Below, piece after piece: positions 20,824 to 30,368 of a stretch of DNA of 64,000 nt. The notes under the pieces are model-generated. The model was not told the DNA's origin. It made no database searches and worked only from the letters and a program-made list of their open reading frames with translations. The DNA is taken from positions 186,001-250,000 of the forward strand of contig CANTFK010000129.1 of the NCBI GenBank assembly GCA_947646735.1. The letters run 5' to 3'. Source of the DNA: Peronospora farinosa (taxonomy: Eukaryota; Oomycota; Peronosporomycetes; Peronosporales; Peronosporaceae). Position numbers and translations under genes: made by a program. The number at the start of each line of letters is the position of its first letter. Position 1 is the stretch's first letter.

Positions 20824-23800
20824 CTAGTTTTCATGGCTTTGCATTACTTCGAAGCGGTTATGGCTTGTGTTCTTGCGCTCGAAGTCCCGGAGTAAGGCTC
20901 CGCAATTCAGATCCCCTTCGTCCACCCACGAGGGGTCAGAGTGTCCCTTCCATTGCACGAGGAATTCTCGTTGTTGCCTCCCATACCGAGTCTTCTTGCC
21001 TGTACGACTCTCTAAAATTTCTTCGACTTCATACTCGCCCTCTTCCAATCCCCGCACCCAGCTGTCTTCTGGTAGCAGACATTCATCGAAGTCGACTCGA
21101 TCTGTTCCATCCACTTTCAGCTCGCTGTTCGGTCGATCGGGGAACTCTCTGACGGGCTTGAGCTTGGAGATGTGCACGATTGGGAATAGTCTGTATTCTG
21201 TACCTCGTAACTCCAGACGTACCGCATGATCTCCAACTAACTCCTGAACTCGGAACGGTCCGTGCCATAGGTGGGCCAATTTTTTGGCATACCCCTCCTT
21301 CACTCGGTCCAAGTATAGCCATACCCGGGTCCCTGGCTGAATTTCGTGGCCGACTACCCCTTCATTTTGTGCTTGCACCCGAGCCTGACTAGCCGCCCGT
21401 AAATTCTCGTTGACTTGGTCTCTTGCTCGCTGATAGTGACTCTGAATCCGATATCTCCATCTCCGAGGTCCTGAGTCTCGACGTCGAGTGTTCACCACCG
21501 GTAACATAGTCTCAAGAGTGGTCCTAGCATCCCATCCATGTACCAGATAGAACGGTGTTTCCTCACGCACTCTGTCTTGAGCCGTATTTAACGCGAACGT
21601 TAATCGTTCCGCGTATTCATCCCAGTCTCGCTGTCCCACGTCGGCTACGTACATCTTGAGCGATCTTGTTAGAGTCTGGACCATTCTCTCCGCAGTGCCG
21701 TTCGCTTGAGGTCGGTAGGCCATGGTCGCTCTCTGACGTTGACCTACCATACGACTGAACGCTCGGAAGAAGTCCGACATAAACCCCGGTTCCCGATCGT
21801 GACGGATCGTCTCACTGGCACCAAAACGGCGGAAAACGCATTCCTCATATCCCTCAGCCACTGTCTGGGCTGTCCGTGACGCACTTGCTTTAGCCATCAC
21901 ATAACCTGTGAACAGGTCGATCCAGATCAGTAGTTCCGTGTTTCCTTTATGTGACTTGGGGAGAGATGGTATGTGGTCCATCGCGATAATTTGGAAGGGG
22001 TACGTCGCTTCAACATTCCCCGGAGACCTCCCTTGTAAAGTGGGTCTCCCTTTACCAGTCTCACAATCTATGCACTGACCCACATATTTCTGAACACTCC
22101 GGAACAGACCCCTCCAATGGCAATATCGTCGGATCCGATGATAAGTACGTCCGATCCCCTGATGGCCGCCTTCCAAACTCGTATGATAATGATGGAGGAT
22201 GTCGGCTTGGAGACTCTCAGGTATTACCAATCTGGCAGTTATGTCTCGGTCGTCTCCCTTGATTCTCTGGCCGGGGCAGTACACCAGCAGTCCCTCTTCA
22301 CTTATCTCGTAATCCTCCGACATTTTGCTGCAGTTTCTGGCCGCTTCCACCGACAAGTCTTTCCAGTCTCCTTGCAAATATGCCTTCAACTCGCACACCC
22401 AGCTCTCCTCTTCTTGCGCATCTCGGATTCTATCCATCCGGAGTTGTTGTACCACATCTTCTTGCATAACCTCTCCCGATATTTTGACGGGGAGCCGTGA
22501 TCTCGTCACCGCAGATACCTTGACCGACTGACCCCGGTCTCTAGGGACCAGCACCTCTGGCAGCCGATTGATTGTTTCTAGACCTGACCACTCTCCTCTT
22601 GGTATCGACTCGACCCCTTGCTGCTGATGTAAAGCTGTACTGGCCAACTGGTCTGCGCTCTGATTCCAGTCTCGTTTCACATGTAGGACTGCCTGGTTGG
22701 GCCACGACTGGAGTTTACTCAGCGCCTGGGCCCGCAACGGGGATAAACCTGAAGCTTTGCATTCAATCTCTCCACGCATCTGTCTTATAACCAGATTGGA
22801 GTCTCCACAAATAATCAAACGCCGTCGCTCCATTGGCTCCAACAGGTCAAAACCCAGTAACATGCCCTCATATTCAGCTTCATTCACCGTAGACTTGTCG
22901 AGATATTTCGATGCAGCTGCAACTATAGTCCACGCAGGGAGCCTCCACACAATAGCGCTGCAAGCACCTCCCCCTTGTTTCACCCGGGCCGACCCATCGA
23001 AACTCATCACATACAGTTCTTCATTTAGTTCCACTGTGGGCGTCGGTAGGTCGACCACTTGCCTGGATTGCTTCTTGGGAGCAATTGACGACAGAATTGA
23101 GTCCACATTCTCTCGAGGCGTGATGCTGGCAGCTAACGCCCCCAGTACCTGGTCCTCGCCTTTCTTGCATTTCACAATCTCCAAAGTCCACTGTGACAAC
23201 AGAGCGGCCCAGTTTCCTAAGCGACCTTGCAACCCCGAAGACTTTACTAGCCAGGCTAGTGTAGAATGCCTCGTCAGAACTTTGAGAGGTCGGGTGACCA
23301 ACATCGTGAAGCAAGTTTCCAATATCCGTAACAACGCCAGCACTTCCTTTTCCACTGTGCTATAGTTCACCTCGTTTGACTTGAGGGTTCGGCTCGTAAA
23401 CATTACCGGCATATACAGGCCGTCGTAATTTTGCACCAACGACGCCGAAATAGCCCAATCACTTGCGTAGACAATGATGACCGCCTCTCTAGCTGGGTCG
23501 AAATGTCGTAGGATGGGCGCCATAGCAATCTTGTTCTTGAGCATGGCAAACGCTACTTGTACCTTCGACCATTTTTCTTCGTCGTCTTCCTGGGCCGCCA
23601 CTTCCTCGTTAGCCTTCAATTTGCACCTCCAAGCGTGAAAATCCACCTCTCTCAGTTCGTAAAGGATCGACGCGTATATGGCATAATCTTCGATGTACCT
23701 GCTGTAGTAATTTAGGCTTCCTAGAAAGGACTGCATAGCCTTCAGTGTTGTCGGTAGAGGTAGGTCGACCAAAGACTGAAGATCTTTTGGGTGGGCCTCT

Positions 23801-26097
23801 AGTCCCTCCTTGGAAACTCGATGTCCAAGATACTCGACCTTCCGACATCCCCACGTACTCTTGACGGCACTGACCGACAAATTCCAATAGTCACACACGT
23901 CTAGCAGCCGCTCCACTTTCTGGCATAATACGTCCCACGATTCGGCCGGAACAAGTATATCGTCAATGTATGATCGTCGACCCAATACAGAGAGGCCCGA
24001 TTTTGCATCTGGTTCCCCTGTTGCGAACAAATCCTCTGTTTCCTCTGTGGCAGCCCCTGGCGAAATCCGTAAGAATCCATATAACGCATTATCCAACAAC
24101 CTTTGATATATCTGAGGCGCATTCTTAAGCCCAAAAGGCATCCGAAGCCATTCAAATAATCCCAGTGGAGTAACGAAAGCTGAGATTAATCTCGCCCTTT
24201 CGGTCATACTGACGACCCAAAAACCACTCGCCATATCAAGAGAACAGTACCATAAAGCTCCATCCAAGTCTTCCAGTAATTCGTTAATCAACGGCATCGG
24301 GTATACCATGAGCTGGGTAAGATCATTCACCAACCGATAGTCGATACACAATCGAATATCGACCCCATTCTTCTTCACGATAATTACAATTGGGCTGGCC
24401 CATGGCGAGGTGGAAGGCTGAATGATCTTTGCTGATAACAATCCCTTGATCAGGTCGGCTAGTTTCTCTCTGAATTGAGGGGCCACCTTTCGTACGCGTT
24501 GCGCGATCGGTCTTGCGTTCCCTACATCGATATCGCATATCGCTCCTCGGGCGGCCGGGGGTAAGGCGTTACCTTTACCCATCAGCAGATGTCGTTTCTT
24601 CCATATTATTTGTCGCAACCGGTCCACCTCTTCGGGAGTGTTCCCATCTGGATCTGGAATCTGTATATCTTCTAACGCAATGCCTTCGGATGAGGGGTCC
24701 ACTTCCGGTACGACCGCCCACCCTGGCCTTATGTCCTCGGCCCAAAGTTCTCCACTCTCGAAAGAACACACCTGGTCATCTGCCTGTAACAAGTCTACCG
24801 GTTTGACTTCCTTCTCATTGGTGGTGGTCACTGTATGTAGGTCTTCTTCAAATACACTCCGCTTTTGGGCGGTCCCCTCCTGCCAATTCACCCTCTCTTC
24901 GCACAGTTGTTCTTCACTGTCGGGTACCGGTTGGTGTGTTATATTCATCATTGGGGTTGGGGCCTGCGGTCGCTGTAAGATGTGTGACGGAGTCTTATAC
25001 TCTGGTCTCTCCACTAGTGGCTCCTCTTCCTCTTCCGTTAGGTCGACCTGATGGTCGACTTGGTCGGTAGTAGATTCATAAGCCAGATTTAGCCATTCCG
25101 CATATCTTCGAGAGCCTACCGAGACAAACCCTTGCGTTCTTGGAACTTGCTCCCTAGTCAACCACATACCTACCTTGGTATCTTCATGCAATGTTAAGGG
25201 GCGAGGGCTGACATTGGTTATCTTCAAAATCGGTCGACGTCCTATCCCTTGTATCATGGTGGTCACCCATCGTTCGCCTCTCGTGACCCACAATTTCCAC
25301 TGTTCTGAGGTCGACCTTTTGAGAGGCACTTCCGTACATCCTCCAACGGATATCTGTACATACCGACCCAATTTCACATCCGATACTCGCGTATTATACA
25401 GTGTCCTTCGCCCAGTCAACTGTACCCTGACCTCATCGGGGAGGCAAAGAGTTCCGTCGGCCAAGTCTAACCGGATACCGGCTGGGACCATGAAGTCCAT
25501 CCCCAAAATTGCATCTTGGCCTACCATAGGGCCTACCCACACCTTAAAGATGTACACCAAGTTCCCATTCAGAGTGACCTTGATGCGAGTGCGTCCCTCC
25601 GTGGTGTATACGGCTTCCCCAATACCAATACATTCTTGTCGTTCACTTTCATCAATTTGGCAGCCTACCTTACGAGCAAAGGCGATATCCAGAATGGATA
25701 TCTCGGCACCAGTATCGAACAACAAATTCGCATGGTCGTTGTTGACCTTTCCAGAGGCTTTCGCTTGCCTGAACCATTTAGTAGGGGCGTGGTATTTCCA
25801 GTACCCCCTAGACTCGCCTGGCAATAAGTCCAACTCCATTACTGAACTTTCTCGAACAAAACTATTAGGTTCATTCAAAGAAGCAACATGGACCACAGGG
25901 TAATTTCCAATCTTCGATATATTTCCAATCTTAACTGGAATACCCGTCCCCTCCTTGGGCTGTTTCTCCACATATGCAAAAATGCAACAATTAGAACGCT
26001 CGGCTCGTACCAGATTCAAACCTGGCGAGCGTCCTAATTTGCCATCTTCTCGAGTTTCTCCGGGAACATCCCTGCGTGCTTGGCTGGGTTGTACCAT
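20824..26097 (-). CDS. Gypsy-2 pol polyprotein with two RNase H domains
   Basis: 1757 aa, uninterrupted. Approximate order: protease LLFDTGAEISILD (residue ~125); RT with KKNGVDIRLCIDYR, MPFGLKNAPQIYQ and YIDDILV (~710). First RNase H (~870-995) has VYASDWAI, VEKEVLAL, LTRHSTLAWL and QVLGALAAS, so three of four catalytic acids (D, D, D) are replaced. A second RNase H (~1027-1165) has SFDGSARVKQGG, NEAEYEGMLLGF, CGDSNLVIRQM and NQSADQLAS, keeping D-E-D-D. Integrase HHCC (HHYHTSLEGGHQG...CIDCETG) and D,D,E (AMDHIPSLP, RHDREPGF, NGTAERMVQ) follow; then the GPY-like region (WHGPFRVQELVGDHAVRLE) and a C-terminal chromodomain (EYEVEEILESR, REFLVQWKGHSDPSWV). Extra archaeal-type RNase H domains are known in some plant, oomycete and vertebrate retroviral lineages. 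Confidence 0.92.
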   Translation of the reverse strand: MVQPSQARRDVPGETREDGKLGRSPGLNLVRAERSNCCIFAYVEKQPKEGTGIPVKIGNISKIGNYPVVHVASLNEPNSFVRESSVMELDLLPGESRGYWKYHAPTKWFRQAKASGKVNNDHANLLFDTGAEISILDIAFARKVGCQIDESERQECIGIGEAVYTTEGRTRIKVTLNGNLVYIFKVWVGPMVGQDAILGMDFMVPAGIRLDLADGTLCLPDEVRVQLTGRRTLYNTRVSDVKLGRYVQISVGGCTEVPLKRSTSEQWKLWVTRGERWVTTMIQGIGRRPILKITNVSPRPLTLHEDTKVGMWLTREQVPRTQGFVSVGSRRYAEWLNLAYESTTDQVDHQVDLTEEEEEPLVERPEYKTPSHILQRPQAPTPMMNITHQPVPDSEEQLCEERVNWQEGTAQKRSVFEEDLHTVTTTNEKEVKPVDLLQADDQVCSFESGELWAEDIRPGWAVVPEVDPSSEGIALEDIQIPDPDGNTPEEVDRLRQIIWKKRHLLMGKGNALPPAARGAICDIDVGNARPIAQRVRKVAPQFREKLADLIKGLLSAKIIQPSTSPWASPIVIIVKKNGVDIRLCIDYRLVNDLTQLMVYPMPLINELLEDLDGALWYCSLDMASGFWVVSMTERARLISAFVTPLGLFEWLRMPFGLKNAPQIYQRLLDNALYGFLRISPGAATEETEDLFATGEPDAKSGLSVLGRRSYIDDILVPAESWDVLCQKVERLLDVCDYWNLSVSAVKSTWGCRKVEYLGHRVSKEGLEAHPKDLQSLVDLPLPTTLKAMQSFLGSLNYYSRYIEDYAIYASILYELREVDFHAWRCKLKANEEVAAQEDDEEKWSKVQVAFAMLKNKIAMAPILRHFDPAREAVIIVYASDWAISASLVQNYDGLYMPVMFTSRTLKSNEVNYSTVEKEVLALLRILETCFTMLVTRPLKVLTRHSTLAWLVKSSGLQGRLGNWAALLSQWTLEIVKCKKGEDQVLGALAASITPRENVDSILSSIAPKKQSRQVVDLPTPTVELNEELYVMSFDGSARVKQGGGACSAIVWRLPAWTIVAAASKYLDKSTVNEAEYEGMLLGFDLLEPMERRRLIICGDSNLVIRQMRGEIECKASGLSPLRAQALSKLQSWPNQAVLHVKRDWNQSADQLASTALHQQQGVESIPRGEWSGLETINRLPEVLVPRDRGQSVKVSAVTRSRLPVKISGEVMQEDVVQQLRMDRIRDAQEEESWVCELKAYLQGDWKDLSVEAARNCSKMSEDYEISEEGLLVYCPGQRIKGDDRDITARLVIPESLQADILHHYHTSLEGGHQGIGRTYHRIRRYCHWRGLFRSVQKYVGQCIDCETGKGRPTLQGRSPGNVEATYPFQIIAMDHIPSLPKSHKGNTELLIWIDLFTGYVMAKASASRTAQTVAEGYEECVFRRFGASETIRHDREPGFMSDFFRAFSRMVGQRQRATMAYRPQANGTAERMVQTLTRSLKMYVADVGQRDWDEYAERLTFALNTAQDRVREETPFYLVHGWDARTTLETMLPVVNTRRRDSGPRRWRYRIQSHYQRARDQVNENLRAASQARVQAQNEGVVGHEIQPGTRVWLYLDRVKEGYAKKLAHLWHGPFRVQELVGDHAVRLELRGTEYRLFPIVHISKLKPVREFPDRPNSELKVDGTDRVDFDECLLPEDSWVRGLEEGEYEVEEILESRTGKKTRYGRQQREFLVQWKGHSDPSWVDEGDLNCGALLRDFERKNTSHNRFEVMQSHEN

Positions 26098-28556
26098 TGA
26101 CGGAACAAATTATAGAACTCCTCCATCTGGCACTTCCCAATCTCGTGAATCTCTCCACAACCCCGGCATACAAACAGGCAGCGGTCAGACGGGTGACCTT
26201 TCCTTCCACAGCGGTCGCAGGTCAATCTTTTCCAGCAATTCAGATCTCCATGTTTCTTGGACCCGCAATATGCACATCTCGTGTTTGGGGTCGCTGATGA
26301 TGGGCCGGGTCGCTGGTCTACCGCCTGGCGATGTTGGTCGGCCTCCCTAGTCGGTAGATTCTTTGAGAACCTCACACTTGGATCCCTCCCCGCTTCCTTC
26401 TCCATAAGGTAGACTCGTCTAAGATCTCCCTCATTCTCCGAGGAGTCTGGACTGGAATCTTCAGAGCTCGAGTCTTCCAGGGGCGTCCGTACTGCATGTA
26501 TGGAGCGGCGATTTAGATCTCTCGGCCTCTCGGGTAGTGCCGGTGCCTTCTGACGAAACTTGTTTGATCCAAACAGCATCTTGCCTCGTCTTGCCTTCGT
26601 CCGCTGACATGCTGTCAATACTTCCTCCAATTCTTCCACGTCCGCCAGACGCAGCATAGTCAACTTGTCTGCTAGCTCTGGGTCGTCCACCGTCAAAATG
26701 TAGTGATCGACGTGATCCTTCTGAATCTTGGGCGACCCATCCTTAATCTTCATCTTCGCCCTGAGTCCAAGCACATTCAGGCGGTACAGATAATCCAGCG
26801 GGGTCTCTTCCGATCTTTTCTTCGCATGGTAGTACTGGCGGGCGACCGGCACCCCCGTACCACAGAAACGAATCATGAACTCTTGGATTAAGTCCTTCCA
26901 GTTTCCTCGGACTGAGCGACCCAGTTGACGGTACCAATTCTGTGCCGGTCCAGTCAGCAATCCTCCAAAAACGAGACATCGTTCATCATCTGGTGCTTGG
27001 TCTCTTATGAATGCTGTCTTGACCGTCGACACCCAGCTGCGCGCTCTGTCTTCGTCTTGGTCTCTTCCATGAAATTCTTTAAGGTCCGAGGTCGCCGATA
27101 GTTTGATGCGAGGGACCATATTTGGCATCTGTCCCAGCGCTGCGTTCGCCATCATCGACTGAGGTCCCCTCAAATCCATGTTGTCAGGGTCGAATTCACA
27201 GGAACCGACGGATTCCATATCGACGTCGGTCATCGTGTGGCCTCTTGGCATTTGTATGCCTGGATGCTGGTCGTGGTTAGCGGTCGTCCTTTGCGCCTCT
27301 GGTCTTCCTCCTGCTACACTCCCGTTAGGGTGTGCCCGCGGTACTTGACGTTCATTCAAAAATCTTGCCATCGCCGCGTCGAAGAGGGTCTGCAGATCGC
27401 CTACCGGGTAGGTAGGTCCTTCCCCCCCAGCATCTTCGTCACGGGGCAGAGCAAATTTCATCTTTTTTCCTTGCTGCTTTCCCATTGGCTGAAACTCGGA
27501 ATGATTTTCATTCTTGCCACGCGTCGCCGTTTCAAGACCACTTGGTCCCTGCTCCGCGCTGCGCGCTCGGGCCTGGAGCAGCGCCGCTCCAGTAGGGCCT
27601 AGGGGCATCCTAGTGACCGACCCAGTTGAGGACGATCCTGGGGACCACGGTGCTGCTTCCCTCTGGCCGCTTGGCATTCGGTGTTGAGATGGGTCTTGAT
27701 TCGCCCCCGGGTGGCCGGCGGCTCCGTACATGTGGGGACCCACCGTGATGTCCTGAAGCGTCATCTGGCTGTCGTTGGACCGCTTGTGTGTAGGTGTCAC
27801 CAGAGGTGGGTGTTCCGTTGCTGGTGTGGTACCCACCAGGATCGACAGACGCTTGTGCATGTGCTCTAACGTTGTTGTGATTCTGTCGAACCCCAGGGAT
27901 AGCAGGTCGTCCGGGTCGAACCGACCTGCGACCATGTTCGCTTCACGAAGCATGGTGACCAGCGCTGTGATCGCGTCCGTGACGGAGTGCAGCCGTGGCA
28001 GGGTCGACACCGGCCCAGTGAGTTGACCCAGCTGCCGGATATCCAGGATCTTCGCGACGGGGTCGCTCTCCAGGAACGCGTTCAGCTTGCGCTGGTGGTA
28101 GGCCCTCGTGACATCGGCGTCTGTCCATGACGCCAGTCCTTCCTTCTCGGGGCCTATCGACTTGGTGTTTCCGGGTGCCTTCATCCGGAACTTCGTCGGC
28201 TTGGATTGCGCGATCTTGTTTTGTTGTTTTTTTGGTGACCTTAGCCTCTCGGTTTTCACCGTCGGCTGATGGTCCTTTGGATCATGATAGGCGTCATGAC
28301 CCAAGGTGTCCTCAACGAGGACATAGGGAGGGTATTTAGGTTTATCTTCAATGAATTCAACCTCGACCATGTTGACCGGGCCCCTCCCAAGGCCCGGTCG
28401 GTCCTTCGATCCTTTGTTTGTTTCTTCTTGAGTCACTGGCGATCGGTCTTCCCGTGACTCTTCGGTCTTGTGCTCCTTCTTGACATGAACATCTTTATCA
28501 TCTTGGGACTCGCGGTGAAATCCCGCGTCTTCCGAAGATCCGGGCACGCGCACCAT
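26034..28556 (-). CDS. Gypsy-2 gag polyprotein
   Basis: 840 aa from ATG 28556, at the LTR boundary (an in-frame ATG inside the LTR at 28607 would add 17 residues). N-terminal ~450 residues are charged and low in order (KKEHKTEESREDRSPV). The capsid lies around 27110-26570 (ELKEFHGRDQDEDRARSWV region, LTGPAQNWYRQLGR, FMIRFCGTGVPVARQYY, ETPLDYLYRLNVLGLR). Three zinc knuckles lie near the end: CAYCGSKKHGDLNC, CDRCGRKGHPSDRC and CRGCGEIHEIGKC. Gag packages the element RNA. It overlaps pol by 64 nt in a different frame (pol is -1 relative to gag); I see no canonical slippery heptamer, so how pol is expressed is open. Confidence 0.9.
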   Translation of the reverse strand: MVRVPGSSEDAGFHRESQDDKDVHVKKEHKTEESREDRSPVTQEETNKGSKDRPGLGRGPVNMVEVEFIEDKPKYPPYVLVEDTLGHDAYHDPKDHQPTVKTERLRSPKKQQNKIAQSKPTKFRMKAPGNTKSIGPEKEGLASWTDADVTRAYHQRKLNAFLESDPVAKILDIRQLGQLTGPVSTLPRLHSVTDAITALVTMLREANMVAGRFDPDDLLSLGFDRITTTLEHMHKRLSILVGTTPATEHPPLVTPTHKRSNDSQMTLQDITVGPHMYGAAGHPGANQDPSQHRMPSGQREAAPWSPGSSSTGSVTRMPLGPTGAALLQARARSAEQGPSGLETATRGKNENHSEFQPMGKQQGKKMKFALPRDEDAGGEGPTYPVGDLQTLFDAAMARFLNERQVPRAHPNGSVAGGRPEAQRTTANHDQHPGIQMPRGHTMTDVDMESVGSCEFDPDNMDLRGPQSMMANAALGQMPNMVPRIKLSATSDLKEFHGRDQDEDRARSWVSTVKTAFIRDQAPDDERCLVFGGLLTGPAQNWYRQLGRSVRGNWKDLIQEFMIRFCGTGVPVARQYYHAKKRSEETPLDYLYRLNVLGLRAKMKIKDGSPKIQKDHVDHYILTVDDPELADKLTMLRLADVEELEEVLTACQRTKARRGKMLFGSNKFRQKAPALPERPRDLNRRSIHAVRTPLEDSSSEDSSPDSSENEGDLRRVYLMEKEAGRDPSVRFSKNLPTREADQHRQAVDQRPGPSSATPNTRCAYCGSKKHGDLNCWKRLTCDRCGRKGHPSDRCLFVCRGCGEIHEIGKCQMEEFYNLFRQWYNPAKHAGMFPEKLEKMAN
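28538..28555 (-). promoter_or_regulatory. Gypsy-2 primer binding site overlapping the gag start
   Basis: On the minus strand, the base after the 5' LTR is A and is followed by TGGTGCGCGTGCCCGGA. TGG is the expected complement of a tRNA 3' CCA end, and its first two bases also belong to the gag ATG (28556-28554). The primer tRNA was not identified. Confidence 0.55.
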
Positions 28557-29707
28557 TGTGGTGGAGTGGGTTCTCAAAATTGTATGATGAGACCCCAAAC
28601 CACTCACTGTGCCGGACTGCCGACTGTCGGAGGGGGTACCCCGATGCCGCGTATGAACCTTCTCTCAGCTTGTGTACCCGTCGGCTGGCGGGTTGCACTC
28701 TTCGGAGGACTTGGTGACGATGTAGATGTCTGCCTTGAGGGAGGTAGACCTGGGGGGGCCTCGAGTGGATATGCTTCACTCGGTGGGCCGGTAGGTGGCC
28801 ACTCGATCGACCTTGTCGAGAGTGGACTTAGAGCCAAATTCTTCAGGGGCGCTTGTCGTCCCTGGCCTTTTCCTTCTTGTTTCAGGGGTATTAACCACCT
28901 GACCTTTACGTTGCTCCCGGACCTTGAGGTGAGGGAGACCGCTTCCGATAGCGGGTCTTGGGGGGGGGGGGGGGTGTTGCTACTCGAACGAGCTCACAGG
29001 CCAAATATATCCTGGAGCTCTATTCGCCCTTGAACTTCGCTACACAACTGTCTTCGACGGGGGGCCAAAATATATCCCTTCCCGGAACAGTGAGTAACTT
29101 AGAACAAGTCCTTCTTGGGTGACGGAGTCGTGCCACGTAGATCGCAAATTGAGTAGTATTTAATATAGTCCTATCCTTTTACCTCCTTTACTCTATCCTT
29201 GCCTGAAGCTCTGATTCCTTGCGTCGACTAGTCTGATCCTTGTATTAACTGGTACGGAGTGGCTGAACCCCGAGGGGCCGAGGTCGACTGATGAGGGACC
29301 CAGGTCTACCAATGAGGGACCGGGTCGACCAAAGAGGGGCCGAGGTCGACCGATGAGGGACCGGGTCGACCAACGAGGGACCGGGTCTACCAATGAGGGA
29401 CCCAGGTCTACCAATGAGGGACCCAGGTCGACCGATGAGGGACCGGGTCGACCAATGAGGGACCCGGGTCTACCAACGAGGGGCCAGGTCGATCAATGAG
29501 CGGCCATGATCAACTCCCTTTGGTACCGGTTAACCGGTACCCTGATACTGATTTTTCTTCGGCGGATCCTGCGGATTGTCCTCCACCAACGGTCGCTCCC
29601 CTTCGAGGCCCCTGTCTCTCTGGTCCCCTGTCCCTGACCCACGGCCTATACTCTGAATCCAACTGGAGTCCGGGACCTTCATATCACAAAATTAGCACTT
29701 CACCACA
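28557..29707 (-). repeat. Gypsy-2 5' LTR
   Basis: 1151 bp copy of the 19354-20503 LTR; the G-run here is 15 long, and another run is 7 instead of 8. It carries the same repeat array (29272-29499) and palindrome (29522-29541). Confidence 0.95.
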
Positions 29708-29869
29708 GTCCAATATCATGGGAAGATCTCATCTCTACACGACCAGATATCGAATCTGGTTCGTGACAACAAGAATCTGAAGGGGATTCTTGAGAGTAAT
29801 GGCTATCTTCGTCGTTCGAAGAAGCCGCGTACTGAACGTACGGACGAAGACGTCCCACGTAAAACGTAG
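29708..29869 (+). pseudogene. Antisense ORF of Gypsy-1 (3' part after Gypsy-2)
   Basis: Continuation of the coiled coil cut at 19353. Removing Gypsy-2 and one GTCC copy joins the two halves in phase (IV + QYHGKISSLHDQISNL). It ends with a basic tail (RRSKKPRTERTDEDVPRK) and TAG at 29867-29869. It is fully antisense to the integrase C-terminal region of pol. Confidence 0.6.
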
Positions 29870-30368
29870 GATGCGTACGCATCCTGCGTGGCAACTCGAT
29901 CGTGTATGCGTTGCCTAGGCGGCGCAATACACGAAACGGGCCGATGTACTTGGGCAACAATTTATTGCTGCCCACGTTAGTCACTACATGTTTAGGTAGG
30001 TTTACTGTTGACAGTAAAACTAAATCACCTTCAATAAATTTTTGCGCATTTGCCCTTCCATTATTGTCTGCGTTTCGCTTTTGCTTATCCACCGCTTCTG
30101 CGATGAAGTCTTGCACGAAACGGACTACCGCTTCACGAGTCAGCAGGAAATCCTCAGCTGACTCGTTGCTTTTGGCTGCAGTGCATTGTGAATGCACTGC
30201 AGAGATATCGGTTACTAATTCAGTGAGAACATTACTGTTCTCACTTGTAATACCTCGAACGATGCTGATATATTCAGCATTGTTGTCAGTAAGAACGTCA
30301 TCGCTCTTACTTTCTTCCTCTTCACCGAAGTCGAATGGTACGACTTCGGTTACTTTCGCGTCGACCAT
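29708..30368 (-). pseudogene. Gypsy-1 integrase C-terminal (GPY/F) region
   Basis: Minus-strand frame from about 30360 with KFIEGDLVLLSTVNL, LLPKYIGPFRVLRRLGNAY and HPTFYVGRLRPYVQY, the GPY/F module of Gypsy integrases, preceded by an acidic insert. It is one base out of frame with the catalytic part at about 30355, and read-through ends in the Gypsy-2 LTR. Confidence 0.8.

Larger units (their letters stand above)
19354..29707 (-). mobile_element. Gypsy-2: young full-length Ty3/Gypsy element nested in Gypsy-1
   Basis: 10,354 bp on the minus strand: 5' LTR 29707-28557, gag, pol, G-rich purine tract (CAGGGGGCGGC, 20514-20504), 3' LTR 20503-19354. Flanked by the 4 bp duplication GTCC (19350-19353 and 29708-29711). 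The LTRs differ by one substitution seen (19468 C / 28671 G) and two G-run length changes, indicating recent insertion. Both main ORFs are open over their full length, so it may be or have recently been autonomous. The 320 bp between the 3' LTR and pol stop (20504-20823) hold no gene. Confidence 0.93.

Noticed and set aside
25175..25903. 242-codon + strand ORF antisense to Gypsy-2 pol
   Set aside because: Unlike the Gypsy-1 antisense ORF it shows no coil, domain or compositional structure, and it mirrors the well-conserved protease region; treated as a shadow.
26034..26097. Canonical -1 frameshift heptamer in the gag/pol overlap of Gypsy-2
   Set aside because: The 64 nt overlap was read and no X XXY YYZ heptamer in the gag frame was found; pol expression mechanism left open.
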